Assembly (NCBI GenBank): GCA_946479905.1
Contig: CAMLIA010000055.1
Span: 1-21,257, forward strand
DNA length: 21,257 nt
Origin: an uncultured Frankiales bacterium
GTDB lineage: Bacteria; Actinomycetota; Actinomycetes; Mycobacteriales; SCTD01
Reading direction: 5' to 3'
A program made the position numbers and the translations under genes. Below are positions 1-8,774 of this stretch, piece by piece. Every line of letters begins with the position of its first letter. Position 1 is the stretch's first letter. The notes under the pieces were generated by a model that saw only the letters and a program-made list of their open reading frames with translations, ran no database searches and had not been told where the DNA came from.

Positions 1-1376
1 ACGTCATCGACCGCAAGCGCTCGGTGCGCAAGACCTACACCGAGCAGCTCGTCGGTCGTGGCGACATCAGCATCGAGGAGGCCGAGGAGGCCCTGAAGGA
101 CTACCAGTCCCAGCTCGAGCGGGTCTTCGCCGAGACCCGGGACGCGTCCACCTCGACCGCTCCCGAGCCGCCGATGGTGAAGGCGCTCGACCTGTCGACC
201 ATCCCGACGGCCGTCGAGCAGGACGTCCTCGACCTCATCGGCAAGGCGCACGTCACGCTGCCGGAGGGGTTCACCCCCCACCCGAAGCTCGCGCCGCTGA
301 TGGAGCGCCGGGCCGCGATGGTGACCGACGGCGGGATCGACTGGGGCTTCGGGGAGATCCTCGCCTTCGGGTCGCTGCTGCTCGAGGGCGTGCCGGTGCG
401 GCTCGCGGGCCAGGACTCGCGGCGCGGCACCTTCGTGCAGCGGCACGCGACCCTCATCGACCGCAACACCGGTGCCGAGCACACCCCGCTGCGGTACCTC
501 GACGAGGACCAGGGCCACTTCTACGTCTACGACTCGCTGCTGAGCGAGTACGCCTGCCTCGGCTTCGAGTACGGCTACTCCTCCGAGCGGCCCGAGGCGC
601 TGGTGCTCTGGGAGGCGCAGTTCGGCGACTTCGTCAACGGCGCGATGACGATCATCGACGAGTTCATCTCCTCCGGCGAGGCCAAGTGGGGGCAGCGCTC
701 GTCGGTGACGATGCTGCTGCCGCACGGCTACGAGGGCCAGGGCCCGGACCACTCCTCGACCCGCATCGAGCGCTTCCTGCAGCTGTGCGCCGAGGACAAC
801 ATGACCGTTGCCTACCCGACGACCCCGGCCCAGCACTTCCACCTGCTCCGTGCCCAGGCGCTCGCCGAGGTCAAGCGGCCGCTCGTCGTCGTGACCCCGA
901 AGTCGATGCTGCGCCTGAAGGCGGCCGCCTCCGCGCCCGGCGACTTCACCAGCGGCCACTGGCAGCCGGTGCTGCTCGACCCGGAGGCGCCGGACCCCGC
1001 GGGCGTCACGCGGGTCGTGCTGTGCAGCGGCAAGCTCTACTACGACCTGGCAGCGGCCCGGCGCAAGGCGTCGTCGACCGGCCCGGACACCTCGGTGGCG
1101 CTGCTGCGCGTCGAGCAGCTCTACCCGCTGCCCGGGGCGCAGGTGAGGGACGCGCTGGCGGCGTACCCCGGCGCGACCGACGTCGTGTGGGCGCAGGAGG
1201 AGCCGGCGAACCAGGGGGCGTGGAGCCACGTCGCGCTGTCGCTGCCGGAGCAGCTGCCCGCGGAGATCCGGCTGCGCCGCGTCTCCCGGCGGGCCTCGGC
1301 CTCCCCGGCGGCCGGGTCCTCCAAGGTGCACGAGGCGGAGCAGGCCGCGCTCGTCGAGGCCGTGTTCGCCCGCTAG
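1..1376 (+). CDS. kgd: 2-oxoglutarate dehydrogenase E1 / multifunctional 2-oxoglutarate decarboxylase, C-terminal part (5' truncated)
   Basis: The first complete codon is at position 3; the 5' end lies outside the window. The visible 457 residues are the C-terminal part of the thiamine-diphosphate E1 component that decarboxylates 2-oxoglutarate in the TCA cycle. Seen: RKSVRK-like entry (RKRSVRKTYTEQL), GRGDIS, SGQDSRRGTF, LSEYACLGFEYGYS, WEAQFGDFVNGA, FISSGEAKWGQ, LLPHGYEGQGPDHSS, TPKSMLR and, near the end, QEEPANQGAW followed by SGSSKVH-like residues. These match the transketolase pyrimidine and C-terminal domains of mycobacterial KGD closely. In actinomycetes the full protein (about 1,200 residues) also carries an E2-like acyltransferase domain upstream; that part cannot be checked here. 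The TAG stop is followed after 2 nt by the start of a small gene, so the two are probably cotranscribed. Confidence 0.95.
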   Translation, partial: VIDRKRSVRKTYTEQLVGRGDISIEEAEEALKDYQSQLERVFAETRDASTSTAPEPPMVKALDLSTIPTAVEQDVLDLIGKAHVTLPEGFTPHPKLAPLMERRAAMVTDGGIDWGFGEILAFGSLLLEGVPVRLAGQDSRRGTFVQRHATLIDRNTGAEHTPLRYLDEDQGHFYVYDSLLSEYACLGFEYGYSSERPEALVLWEAQFGDFVNGAMTIIDEFISSGEAKWGQRSSVTMLLPHGYEGQGPDHSSTRIERFLQLCAEDNMTVAYPTTPAQHFHLLRAQALAEVKRPLVVVTPKSMLRLKAAASAPGDFTSGHWQPVLLDPEAPDPAGVTRVVLCSGKLYYDLAAARRKASSTGPDTSVALLRVEQLYPLPGAQVRDALAAYPGATDVVWAQEEPANQGAWSHVALSLPEQLPAEIRLRRVSRRASASPAAGSSKVHEAEQAALVEAVFAR

Positions 1377-1378
1377 CG

Positions 1379-1552
1379 ATGTACTTCACCGACAGAGGCC
1401 TCGAGGAGCTGGCGCAACGGCGCGGCGAGGAGGAGGTCACCCTCGCCTGGCTGGCCGAGCGACTGAAGGAGTTCGTCGACGAGCACCCCGAGTTCGAGGT
1501 GCCGATCGAGCGCGCCGCCACCTGGCTGGCCCGCCTCGACGACGACGAGTAG
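1379..1552 (+). CDS. small acidic DUF6104-type protein
   Basis: A 57-residue acidic protein beginning MYFTDRGLEELAQRRGEEEV and ending in a cluster of Asp/Glu. It resembles the small actinobacterial family I know as DUF6104, members of which sit directly downstream of kgd in Streptomyces-type genomes; the function is unknown. Predicted to be all helical, soluble, without signal peptide or membrane segment. The ATG lies 2 nt after the kgd stop and has no clear Shine-Dalgarno of its own beyond the kgd tail, which suggests translational coupling. The same frame is open upstream through kgd, but that part is antagonistic to the kgd frame and is not real. The recurrent linkage suggests, without proving, a role connected with 2-oxoglutarate metabolism. 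Confidence 0.85.
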   Translation: MYFTDRGLEELAQRRGEEEVTLAWLAERLKEFVDEHPEFEVPIERAATWLARLDDDE

Positions 1553-1563
1553 CCCGCGGCGGG

Positions 1564-1637
1564 AAAGCAGCAGAGGCATCGGCGCCCGAGCGTGCCGGCA
1601 TCCCGCCGACCGCCGATCGGCTCAGGTCTGCTGCTTT
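1564..1637. terminator. nested inverted repeat between convergent genes, probable bidirectional terminator
   Basis: A perfect 11-bp inverted repeat (AAAGCAGCAGA at 1564-1574, TCTGCTGCTTT at 1627-1637) encloses a second one (ATCGGCG at 1578-1584, CGCCGAT at 1611-1617). It lies between the end of the DUF6104-type gene and the end of the convergent rhomboid gene and could fold from either strand. The outer arm ends in CTTT rather than a full U-tract. Confidence 0.55.
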
Positions 1638-1659
1638 CGCGCCAGGCCACCGCTGTGGC

Positions 1660-2436
1660 TCAGCGCAGCGCGGCCCGACCGGTGCCCCTCAGCTGCCAGC
1701 ACAGCGCGGCTCCCAGCACGAACCCGATGACGTGCGCCAGGTAGGCCACACCGGACCCGCTGCCCGCCTGGTTGGCGCGCAGGCTGACGTACTGCAGCAC
1801 GAACCAGCTGCCCAGGACCAGCCAGGCCGGCAGCCGGATCGGCAGGAAGAAGAAGAACGTCAGCAGCGAGAGCACCCGCGCCCGCGGGAACAGCACGAAG
1901 TAGCCGCCGAGCACGCCGGCGATCGCCCCTGACGCACCGACCAGCGGCTCGGTCGAGGAGTGCTGCCACAGCGCGAAGCCGTACGTCGCCGCGTACCCGC
2001 AGAACAGGTAGAACGCGAGGTACCGCAGCCGGCCGAGCCGGTCCTCCACGTTGTTGCCGAACACGAAGAGGAACAGCATGTTCCCGAGCAGGTGCAGCCA
2101 GGAGCCGTGCAGGAACATCGCGGTCAGCACCGAGACGAACGGCCGCTTGTGGAACGGCGGAGGGTGCTCGTCGATGCACCCCGCCCGGTTGCCCGAGACC
2201 CCCACCTCGCCCGTCGCGGCGATCGGCTCCTGGCGGTTGTGGACCAGCTCGTCCGGGACCGCGGCGTACCGGTCGAAGTAGGCCCGTGTCTGGCACTCCT
2301 GCTTCAGCGGGGTGTCACCCACCAGGTGCACCGCCAGCGGGCTGAGGACGAACACCACGACGTTGACGGCGATGAGCAGCCAGGTGACGTAGCCGGGGCG
2401 CCGCGTCGGGTTGTCGTCGTGGACCGGGATGACCAT
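1660..2436 (-). CDS. rhomboid family intramembrane serine protease
   Basis: A 258-residue polytopic membrane protein of the rhomboid family, which cleaves transmembrane segments inside the lipid bilayer. Seen: a first membrane helix at about residues 17-37, an extracytoplasmic segment of about 60 residues containing three Cys (48, 87 and later 146 in a helix), the HGSWLHLLGNM motif (110-120), the catalytic GASG with Ser169, and the catalytic His235 in AHVIGF. Both catalytic residues of the Ser-His dyad are therefore present. The ATG overlaps the stop of the upstream reductase gene by one base (TGATG), so the two are probably translated from one mRNA. The natural substrate cannot be told from sequence. 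The C-terminus is short and basic. Confidence 0.93.
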   Translation of the reverse strand: MVIPVHDDNPTRRPGYVTWLLIAVNVVVFVLSPLAVHLVGDTPLKQECQTRAYFDRYAAVPDELVHNRQEPIAATGEVGVSGNRAGCIDEHPPPFHKRPFVSVLTAMFLHGSWLHLLGNMLFLFVFGNNVEDRLGRLRYLAFYLFCGYAATYGFALWQHSSTEPLVGASGAIAGVLGGYFVLFPRARVLSLLTFFFFLPIRLPAWLVLGSWFVLQYVSLRANQAGSGSGVAYLAHVIGFVLGAALCWQLRGTGRAALR

Positions 2437-3401
2437 CAGGCGGTCAGGACCAGCTTGCCGAACACCTCGCCGGTCGCCAGCCGCGCGAAGCTGGCTGCGG
2501 CGTCGGAGAGCGGGCGGACGTCGTCGATGACGGGTCGCAGCCCGCTCGAGACGCAGAACGCCAGCAGGTCCGCGAGCTCGTCGCGCGTCCCCATGGTGGA
2601 GCCGATCACCCGCAGCTGCAGGAAGAACAGCCGGTTGAGGTCGGCGCTCGGGTCGGGCCCGGTCGTCGCCCCCGACACCACGAGCGTGCCGCCCGGGCGC
2701 AGCGCCCGCATCGAGTGCGACCACGTCGCCTTGCCCACGGTCTCGAGGACGGCGTCCACGCGCTCGGGCAGCCGCGCGCCGGTCTCGAAGGCCTCGTGCG
2801 CACCGAGGTCCACCGCCTGCCGGCGCTTCGCCTCGTCCCTGCTGGTGGCCCAGACCCGGTAGCCGGCGTGCCGGGCCAGCGCGATCGCGGCAGTGGCGAC
2901 GCCTCCCCCGGCACCCTGGACGAGCACGGTCTGGCCGGGACGGAGCCCGGCGTTGGTGAAGAGCATGCGGTACGCCGTGAGCCACGCGGTCGGGAGGCAG
3001 GCCGCCTCCTCCCACGTCAGCTCGGGCGGCTTCGGCAGCACGTTGCGGGCGGGCACCACCACCACCTCGGACAGCGTGCCCTGGTGCTTCTCCGACAGCA
3101 GCGTGCGCTTGGGGTCGAGGGTCTCGTCGCCGGCCCAGCCGGGCGTGGACACCACCGCGTGGACCACCACCTCCGTACCGTCGTCGAGGACGCCGGCGGC
3201 GTCGCAGCCGAGCACCATCGGCAGCAGGTCGGGGGCCAGGCCGACGCCCTTGAGCGACCAGAGGTCGTGGTGGTTCAGCGACGCGGCCTTGACGGTCACG
3301 CGCACCCAGCCGTCGGGCACGGCGGGGTCCGGGCGCTCCCCGACCGTGAGGCCGGACAGCGGGTCGTCGGCGGACTGGGACGTGCAGGTGACGGCGAGCA
3401 T
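2436..3401 (-). CDS. zinc-type alcohol dehydrogenase-like / quinone oxidoreductase (MDR superfamily)
   Basis: A 321-residue medium-chain dehydrogenase/reductase. Seen: the N-terminal GroES-like fold with SLNHHDLWSLKG (about 46-57) and GCDAAGVL, then a Rossmann domain with the dinucleotide-binding VQGAGGGVATAAIALA, and a C-terminal end in GEVFGKLVL, typical of the family. The Cys cluster of the structural zinc lobe is absent, and the usual GHE catalytic zinc motif reads GCD, so this is probably a zinc-independent NAD(P)H quinone or enone reductase; the substrate is not known. The ATG at 3401 has no Shine-Dalgarno, but a TAGGGT hexamer ends 7 nt before it, the actinobacterial leaderless pattern. 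The malic enzyme gene ends 32 nt upstream in the same direction. Confidence 0.9.
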   Translation of the reverse strand: MLAVTCTSQSADDPLSGLTVGERPDPAVPDGWVRVTVKAASLNHHDLWSLKGVGLAPDLLPMVLGCDAAGVLDDGTEVVVHAVVSTPGWAGDETLDPKRTLLSEKHQGTLSEVVVVPARNVLPKPPELTWEEAACLPTAWLTAYRMLFTNAGLRPGQTVLVQGAGGGVATAAIALARHAGYRVWATSRDEAKRRQAVDLGAHEAFETGARLPERVDAVLETVGKATWSHSMRALRPGGTLVVSGATTGPDPSADLNRLFFLQLRVIGSTMGTRDELADLLAFCVSSGLRPVIDDVRPLSDAAASFARLATGEVFGKLVLTA

Positions 3402-3408
3402 GCCGACG

Positions 3409-3414
3409 ACCCTA
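3409..3414 (-). promoter_or_regulatory. candidate -10 element TAGGGT for a leaderless reductase mRNA
   Basis: TAGGGT read on the minus strand matches the actinobacterial -10 pattern TANNNT and ends 7 nt before the ATG at 3401, so transcription would begin at or next to the start codon. No convincing -35 hexamer was found. Confidence 0.45.
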
Positions 3415-3433
3415 TGGGCGGCGCCGCCGCGGC

Positions 3434-4636
<1,203 letters not shown>

Positions 4637-4705
4637 AGCAGAGCTCCCAAGCAGCTGTCAGGAAAAGCGCGACAGCGGGTGGAGCGCGCAGAACGATCGG
4701 GGGTT

Positions 4706-4736
4706 GCCCGGAGGTCACATCGTGTCACAGCCGGGC
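4706..4736. promoter_or_regulatory. dyad with internal GTCAC direct repeat in the divergent malic enzyme / ABC importer gap
   Basis: GCCCGG (4706-4711) and CCGGGC (4731-4736) form an inverted repeat around two GTCAC copies (4714-4718 and 4724-4728) spaced exactly one helical turn (10 bp). The 218-bp gap between start codons 4636 and 4855 is the only place for the promoters of both units, so this is a plausible operator. No regulator family is assigned. Confidence 0.3.
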
Positions 4737-4841
4737 GAACGCCCTCGCGGCAGGACAGGCTCGGCCGTGTTTCGACCGGGTGCCCCCGGCCTGTCGGGCG
4801 GTTCGGCGTGCCACTATGCGCGCGATCAAGGTCCGCGAACC

Positions 4842-4847
4842 AGGAGG
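4842..4847 (+). promoter_or_regulatory. Shine-Dalgarno AGGAGG that fixes the solute-binding protein start
   Basis: A consensus AGGAGG ends 7 nt before the GTG at 4855. It favours that start over an in-frame ATG at 4816, which has no such site and would put 13 extra charged residues before the lipoprotein signal. A CACTAT hexamer at 4812-4817 could be the -10 element. Confidence 0.75.
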
Positions 4848-4854
4848 TCCCCCC

Positions 4855-5736
4855 GTGCGCGTCCGGCTGCTCCGCACCCTGCCGATGCTCGCCGTCCTGC
4901 CCCTCGCCCTCGCCGGCTGCGGCGGGTCGGGCGACGACTCGACCGTCACCCCGCCGTCGAGCTCCAGCAGCGCCGGGTCGCTCGCGGGCCTGCTCCCGGC
5001 CGACATCAGGGCCAAGGGCAAGCTCGTGGTCGGGTCCGACATCGCCTACCCACCGGTCGAGTTCGTCGAGGGCGGCAAGAACGTCGGCATCGACCCGGAC
5101 ATCGCGGCGGCCCTCGGGCAGAAGCTCGGGATCACCTTCGAGTTCGTGAACGGCACGTTCGACGGCCTCATCCCGCAGCTCACGACCAGCAAGCGCATCG
5201 ACCTGATCATGAGCGCGATGAGCGACAACAAGAAGCGCCAGGCCACGGTCGACTTCGTCGACTACTTCTCCGCGGGCACGTCCATCATCGTCAAGAAGGG
5301 CAACCCGTCGCGCATCCAGAGCCTCGACGACTTCTGCGGCAAGACCGTGGCCATCCAGCGCGGGACGACGCAGGACGACGTCGCCGAGGGCCAGAAGAAG
5401 GCTTGCGGCAGCAAGGGGCTCACCATCCTGAAGTTCGAGACCGACCCTGAGGCTCTGCTGCAGGTCAAGTCCGGTCGCGCCGTCGCGGACATGAACGACT
5501 TCCCGGTCGCGGCCTACACCGCTCAGAAGCAGCCCGACTCCTTCGAGGTCGTCGGCGAGCAGCTCGAGGCGGGTCCGTACGGCATCGGCGTCCGCAAGAG
5601 CGACACCGCACTGCGAGACGCCCTGCAGAAGGCCGTGCAGGCGATCATCGACGACGGCACCTACGGCCGGATCCTCGACAAGTGGAACGTCGCTCAGGGC
5701 GCGCTCAAGACGGCGACGGTCAACGCGGGCACGTGA
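4855..5736 (+). CDS. polar amino-acid ABC transporter, substrate-binding lipoprotein
   Basis: A 293-residue family 3 extracellular solute-binding protein that captures a polar amino acid (glutamate/glutamine/arginine type) outside the membrane. Seen: basic N-terminus, hydrophobic stretch and lipobox LAGC with the lipidated Cys22, then a Ser/Gly-rich linker, [16 protein letters not shown], the family signature [36 protein letters not shown] residues, [18 protein letters not shown] and a C-terminal [14 protein letters not shown]. The start is set by AGGAGG 7 nt upstream. The stop overlaps the permease GTG start by 4 bp (GTGA). The exact ligand cannot be decided from sequence. Confidence 0.94.
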   Translation: MRVRLLRTLPMLAVLPLALAGCGGSGDDSTVTPPSSSSSAGSLAGLLPADIRAKGKLVVGSDIAYPPVEFVEGGKNVGIDPDIAAALGQKLGITFEFVNGTFDGLIPQLTTSKRIDLIMSAMSDNKKRQATVDFVDYFSAGTSIIVKKGNPSRIQSLDDFCGKTVAIQRGTTQDDVAEGQKKACGSKGLTILKFETDPEALLQVKSGRAVADMNDFPVAAYTAQKQPDSFEVVGEQLEAGPYGIGVRKSDTALRDALQKAVQAIIDDGTYGRILDKWNVAQGALKTATVNAGT

Positions 5737-6629
5737 CGTCCGACACGACCGGGACAGCGGCACCCGACAGGGTCGTCGCGGTCCCGGTCCGCCACTGGGG
5801 CCGGTGGCTCGGCGCCCTCGTCGTCCTCGCCCTGCTGGCGCTGCTGGTGCGGGCCTTCGCCGGCGCCGACATCCACTACCGGGTCACGCGCCAGTACTTC
5901 ACGGCGCACGTGATCCTCGTCGGCGTCTGGCACACGCTGCTCATCAGCGTGCTCGCGCAGGCCATGGGGGTGGGCCTCGGGATCCTCGCGGCCGTCATGC
6001 GGCAGTCGAGGAACCCCGTCACGAGCGGGGTCGGCTGGTTCTACGTGTGGCTGTTCCGCGGTACGCCGTTGCTGCTCCAGCTCATCCTCTGGTTCAACCT
6101 GTCCGCGCTCTTCAAGACCATCAGCGTCCCGGGCCTCTGGCACGCCGACACCAACAGCGCGATCACCCCGTTCGTCGCGGCACTGCTGGGGCTCGGCATC
6201 AACGAGGGCGCCTACATGGCGGAGATCGTGCGCGCCGGGATCGGGTCGGTCGACCACGGCCAGACCGAGGCGGCCCAGGCGCTCGGGATGACCCAGGGCC
6301 TCACCCTGCGGCGCGTCGTGCTCCCCCAGGCGATGCGGGTGATCATCCCGCCCACCGGCAACGAGTTCGTGAACATGCTGAAGTCCAGCTCGCTGGCCAG
6401 CGCCGCGCAGTACACCGAGCTGCTGCGCGTGACGCAGACGCTCTACACCTCGAACTTCGAGATCATGCCGATGCTGTTCGTGGCGGCGCTCTGGTACCTC
6501 ATCCTCACCAGCGTCTTCAGCATCGGCCAGTACTTCCTCGAGCGGCGCTTCGCCCGCGGCTCCCAGCGGGAGCTGCCACCCACCCCTCTGCAGCGCGTCC
6601 TGCAGGGCATCCGCCCGGGGCGGACATGA
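5733..6629 (+). CDS. polar amino-acid ABC transporter permease (HisMQ/GlnP type)
   Basis: A 298-residue inner-membrane channel subunit. Seen: a membrane helix at about 24-42 with a short cytosolic N-terminus, a 15-residue outer loop, further helices at about 58-88, 100-125 ([20 protein letters not shown]), 145-165 and near 250-275, and the EAA loop ([20 protein letters not shown], about 179-198) that docks to the ATPase. The RGTPLLLQL motif is characteristic of the amino-acid permease family. The GTG start overlaps the lipoprotein gene stop by 4 bp, and its own TGA overlaps the ATPase ATG by 4 bp, so the three subunits are almost certainly made from one mRNA in coupled fashion. A single permease gene implies a homodimeric channel. 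Confidence 0.94.
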   Translation: MTSDTTGTAAPDRVVAVPVRHWGRWLGALVVLALLALLVRAFAGADIHYRVTRQYFTAHVILVGVWHTLLISVLAQAMGVGLGILAAVMRQSRNPVTSGVGWFYVWLFRGTPLLLQLILWFNLSALFKTISVPGLWHADTNSAITPFVAALLGLGINEGAYMAEIVRAGIGSVDHGQTEAAQALGMTQGLTLRRVVLPQAMRVIIPPTGNEFVNMLKSSSLASAAQYTELLRVTQTLYTSNFEIMPMLFVAALWYLILTSVFSIGQYFLERRFARGSQRELPPTPLQRVLQGIRPGRT

Positions 6630-7390
6630 CCCAACCGATGGTCAAGGCCGAGCAGGTGCACAAGAGCTTCGGCAAGCTCGAGGTGCTCAAGGGCATCGAC
6701 CTCGAGGTGCAGGCGGCCGAGGTGTGCTGCCTGCTCGGACCGTCCGGCTCGGGGAAGTCGACCTTCCTGCGGTGCATCAACCACCTGGAGAAGATCACCG
6801 CCGGGCGGCTGTCGGTGGACGGCGAGCTGGTCGGGTACCGGCAGCAGGGCGGCAAGCTCTACGAGCTCCGGGAGAAGGAGACCGCCGCCAAGCGCGCGGA
6901 GATCGGCATGGTCTTCCAGCGGTTCAACCTCTTCCCGCACATGACCGCGCTGGGCAACGTCATCGAGGCACCGGTGCGCGTCCTCGGGAAGACCCGGCGT
7001 GACGCCATGGCCGAGGCACGGGCGCTGCTCGACCGGGTCGGCCTCGCCGACAAGGTCGACGCCTACCCGGCGCAGCTCTCCGGCGGGCAGCAGCAGCGCG
7101 TCGCGATCGCCCGGGCGCTGGCGATGCGGCCCAAGCTGATGCTCTTCGACGAGCCGACCTCAGCCCTCGACCCGGAGCTGGTGGGAGAGGTGCTGGACGT
7201 CATGCGCGGGCTCGCCAAGGACGGCATGACGATGGTGGTCGTCACCCATGAGATGGGCTTCGCGCGCGACGTCGGCGACACCGTCGTCTTCATGGACGGC
7301 GGGGTCGTCGTCGAGCAGGGCGAGCCCCGGCAGGTCATCGACTCCCCGCAGCACCCCCGCACCCAGGCCTTCCTCGGCAAGGTCCTGTAG
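6626..7390 (+). CDS. polar amino-acid ABC transporter ATP-binding protein (GlnQ/GluA type)
   Basis: A 254-residue ATPase powering the importer from the cytosolic face. Seen: Walker [10 protein letters not shown] (38-46), Q-loop [11 protein letters not shown] (95-105), ABC signature LSGGQQQR (151-158), Walker B LMLFDEP (171-177) followed by TSALDPE, and the switch His in [10 protein letters not shown]. The TSALDPE and THEMGFAR residues are typical of the polar amino-acid importer subfamily. The ATG overlaps the permease stop (ATGA). It is the last gene of the three-gene unit: a strong hairpin structure begins 6 nt after its stop, and the next gene is on the opposite strand. Confidence 0.96.
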   Translation: MTQPMVKAEQVHKSFGKLEVLKGIDLEVQAAEVCCLLGPSGSGKSTFLRCINHLEKITAGRLSVDGELVGYRQQGGKLYELREKETAAKRAEIGMVFQRFNLFPHMTALGNVIEAPVRVLGKTRRDAMAEARALLDRVGLADKVDAYPAQLSGGQQQRVAIARALAMRPKLMLFDEPTSALDPELVGEVLDVMRGLAKDGMTMVVVTHEMGFARDVGDTVVFMDGGVVVEQGEPRQVIDSPQHPRTQAFLGKVL

Positions 7391-7395
7391 GCCCA

Positions 7396-7488
7396 CCCTT
7401 CCCCCGTGCACGCCCGGCCGCCCTGACGGGCGCCGGGCCACGCTCAGGAGCCCGCGCCGGTGGGCGGGAGCGGTGCACGGGGGAAGGG
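7396..7488. terminator. 16-bp perfect inverted repeat enclosing a strong hairpin, between convergent genes
   Basis: CCCTTCCCCCGTGCAC at 7396-7411 is perfectly inverted at 7473-7488. Inside it, 7412-7438 folds as an 11-bp G+C stem with one bulge and a TGAC loop, and 7451-7468 can form a short third stem, giving a three-way junction. The second outer arm lies within the last codons of sodX (7444-7812, minus). The position between convergent 3' ends suggests a bidirectional terminator; no U-tract is present. Confidence 0.6.
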
Positions 7489-7812
7489 ACCGCCGGGGTG
7501 GAGCGGCCAGTAGCGGAGCAGGACCACCGCCTCGACGTCGGCCACCCCCGACGGCCCGGGCGCGAACGGGTTGTCCGAGGCCAGCTCCCAGCCGCCCTCG
7601 GCGGGACGCACCGCCCGCTTCACCACGAGCAGCTCCGGCCGCGACCGGAACCGCGCCACCACGACCGCCCCGGGCCGGACCCGCCCGCCGCGCAGCACGA
7701 CCAGGCAGTCGCCGTCGCGCAGCGCAGGCACCATCGACGGGCCCCGCACCTGCACGGTCCCGATGCGCACGCCCCTCCAAGCAGGTCGTCGGTGCCGAGA
7801 ACCACGTGTCAT
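7444..7812 (-). CDS. sodX: nickel-type superoxide dismutase maturation protease (S26 family)
   Basis: A 122-residue protein (108 if the GTG at 7770 is used) of the signal-peptidase-like S26 family. Seen: GPSMVPAL with the catalytic Ser26, RPGAVVVARF, the catalytic Lys65 in LLVVKRAV, and SDNPFA; both residues of the Ser-Lys dyad are present. There is no clear membrane anchor. Family members beside sodN cut the pro-peptide from the NiSOD precursor to free the His that binds nickel. It is divergent from sodN, only 36 bp away from the ATG at 7812. The GTG at 7770 has GGAGG just 3 nt upstream, too close to be ideal, so the start is uncertain. The C-terminal codons contain one arm of a 16-bp inverted repeat. 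Confidence 0.88.
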   Translation of the reverse strand: MTRGSRHRRPAWRGVRIGTVQVRGPSMVPALRDGDCLVVLRGGRVRPGAVVVARFRSRPELLVVKRAVRPAEGGWELASDNPFAPGPSGVADVEAVVLLRYWPLHPGGPFPRAPLPPTGAGS

Positions 7813-7842
7813 AGGGTCACGAGAGCACCCGATCCGGAAGGA
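7812..7842 (+). promoter_or_regulatory. candidate sodN promoter -10 and ribosome binding site
   Basis: TAGGGT at 7812-7817 fits the TANNNT -10 pattern; GGAAGGA at 7836-7842 lies 6 nt before the sodN ATG. No good -35 is seen, and I did not find a clear TTGCAA-type Nur (nickel regulator) dyad, so nickel control cannot be claimed from this sequence. The -10 overlaps the 5' end of sodX if that gene starts at 7812. Confidence 0.4.
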
Positions 7843-7848
7843 CACATC

Positions 7849-8238
7849 ATGGCTCTCCTCAAGCCCACCACGATCGTCAGCGCCCACTGCGACCTCCCCT
7901 GCGGCGTCTACGACCCGGCGCAGGCCCGCATCGAGGCGGAGTCCGTGAAGGCCGTCCAGGAGAAGTACCAGGGCAACGAGGACCCGACGTTCCGGCAGCG
8001 CGCGGTCGTGATCAAGGAGCAGCGCGCCGAGCTCGTGAAGCACCACCTGGACGTGCTCTGGACCGACTACTTCAAGACCCCGCACTTCGAGAAGTACCCC
8101 GACCTGCACGTGCTCTTCAACGACACGATCAAGCAGGCCTCGGCGTGCAAGCAGAGCAACGACCCGGCCGACGGCCAGAAGCTGCTCGACGGCATCGCCA
8201 AGATCGACGCCATCTTCTGGGAGACCAAGAAGGCTTGA
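7849..8238 (+). CDS. sodN: nickel-containing superoxide dismutase precursor
   Basis: A 129-residue NiSOD precursor, which disproportionates superoxide to oxygen and peroxide. Seen: a 12-residue pro-peptide (MALLKPTTIVSA) followed by the nickel hook HCDLPCGVY. After cleavage before His13 the ligands become His1, Cys2 and Cys6, with Tyr9 in the usual second shell, and the mature chain is 117 residues, the normal length. The rest follows the family (KEQRAELVKHHLDVLW, DYFKTPHFEKYP, AIFWETKKA). The adjacent divergent sodX encodes the likely processing protease. The stop overlaps the TTG start of a histidine phosphatase gene by 4 bp (TTGA), so sodN probably heads a three-gene unit. Confidence 0.98.
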   Translation: MALLKPTTIVSAHCDLPCGVYDPAQARIEAESVKAVQEKYQGNEDPTFRQRAVVIKEQRAELVKHHLDVLWTDYFKTPHFEKYPDLHVLFNDTIKQASACKQSNDPADGQKLLDGIAKIDAIFWETKKA

Positions 8239-8774
8239 CGACCTGGCTGGTGCGGCACGGCGAGACCGAGTGGTCGAAGTCGGGTCGCCACACCGGCACG
8301 ACGGACGTCCCGCTCACCGCAGACGGCGAGGCCCAGGCACGCAGCCTGGCGCCTCGCCTCTCGCGTCCGTGGGCACTCGTGCTGGCCAGCCCGCTGCAGC
8401 GGGCCTGGCGGACGGCACAGCTCGCCGGGGTGACCGCCACCGTCGACGACGACCTGCGGGAGTGGGACTACGGCCCCGCCGAGGGACGGACGACCGCGGA
8501 GCTCAGCGCCGACGGCCCGTGGAGCGTCTGGGACGCGGCCGGTCTCGGCGAGTCCCTGGAGCAGGTCGCCGAGCGGGTACGACGGGTGCTGGACCGGATC
8601 CCGGCGGACGGGGACACCCTGCTGGTGGCCCACGGGCACCTGCTCCGCGTGCTCGCCGCCGTGTACCTCGGGCTCGACCCCCGCGACGGCCGGCACCTCA
8701 GGCTCGACGCCGGCAAGGTGGGCGTCCTCGGCAGGGAGCACGACTGGGCGGCGGTGCTGGAGTGGAACACGTGA
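8235..8774 (+). CDS. histidine phosphatase family protein (phosphoglycerate mutase-like)
   Basis: A 179-residue cytosolic phosphatase of the histidine phosphatase superfamily. Seen: the phospho-acceptor motif LVRHGETEW (Arg7, His8, Gly9), LASPLQRAWRTAQL, the acidic EWDYGPAEG, and the second catalytic His in LLVAHGHLLRVLA. The substrate (sugar phosphate, phosphoprotein or other) is not known. The TTG at 8235 is the only start that keeps the whole RHG strand; it overlaps the sodN stop as TTGA, and the downstream GTG within LVRHG would destroy the motif. Hence translation probably depends on sodN translation. The stop overlaps the GNAT gene by 4 bp (GTGA). Confidence 0.9.
   Translation: MTTWLVRHGETEWSKSGRHTGTTDVPLTADGEAQARSLAPRLSRPWALVLASPLQRAWRTAQLAGVTATVDDDLREWDYGPAEGRTTAELSADGPWSVWDAAGLGESLEQVAERVRRVLDRIPADGDTLLVAHGHLLRVLAAVYLGLDPRDGRHLRLDAGKVGVLGREHDWAAVLEWNT

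Noticed and set aside
4714..4728. A GlnR nitrogen-regulator box
   Set aside because: The GTCAC copies are 10 bp apart, not the 11-bp period of GlnR half-sites, and the GAAAC halves are missing.
4816..4855. ATG at 4816 as start of the solute-binding protein
   Set aside because: It places charged residues before the lipoprotein signal and has no ribosome site; GTG 4855 has a consensus AGGAGG 7 nt upstream.
7771..7848. A Nur (nickel uptake regulator) box between sodX and sodN
   Set aside because: No TTGCAA-N5-TTGCAA dyad could be found in the gap.
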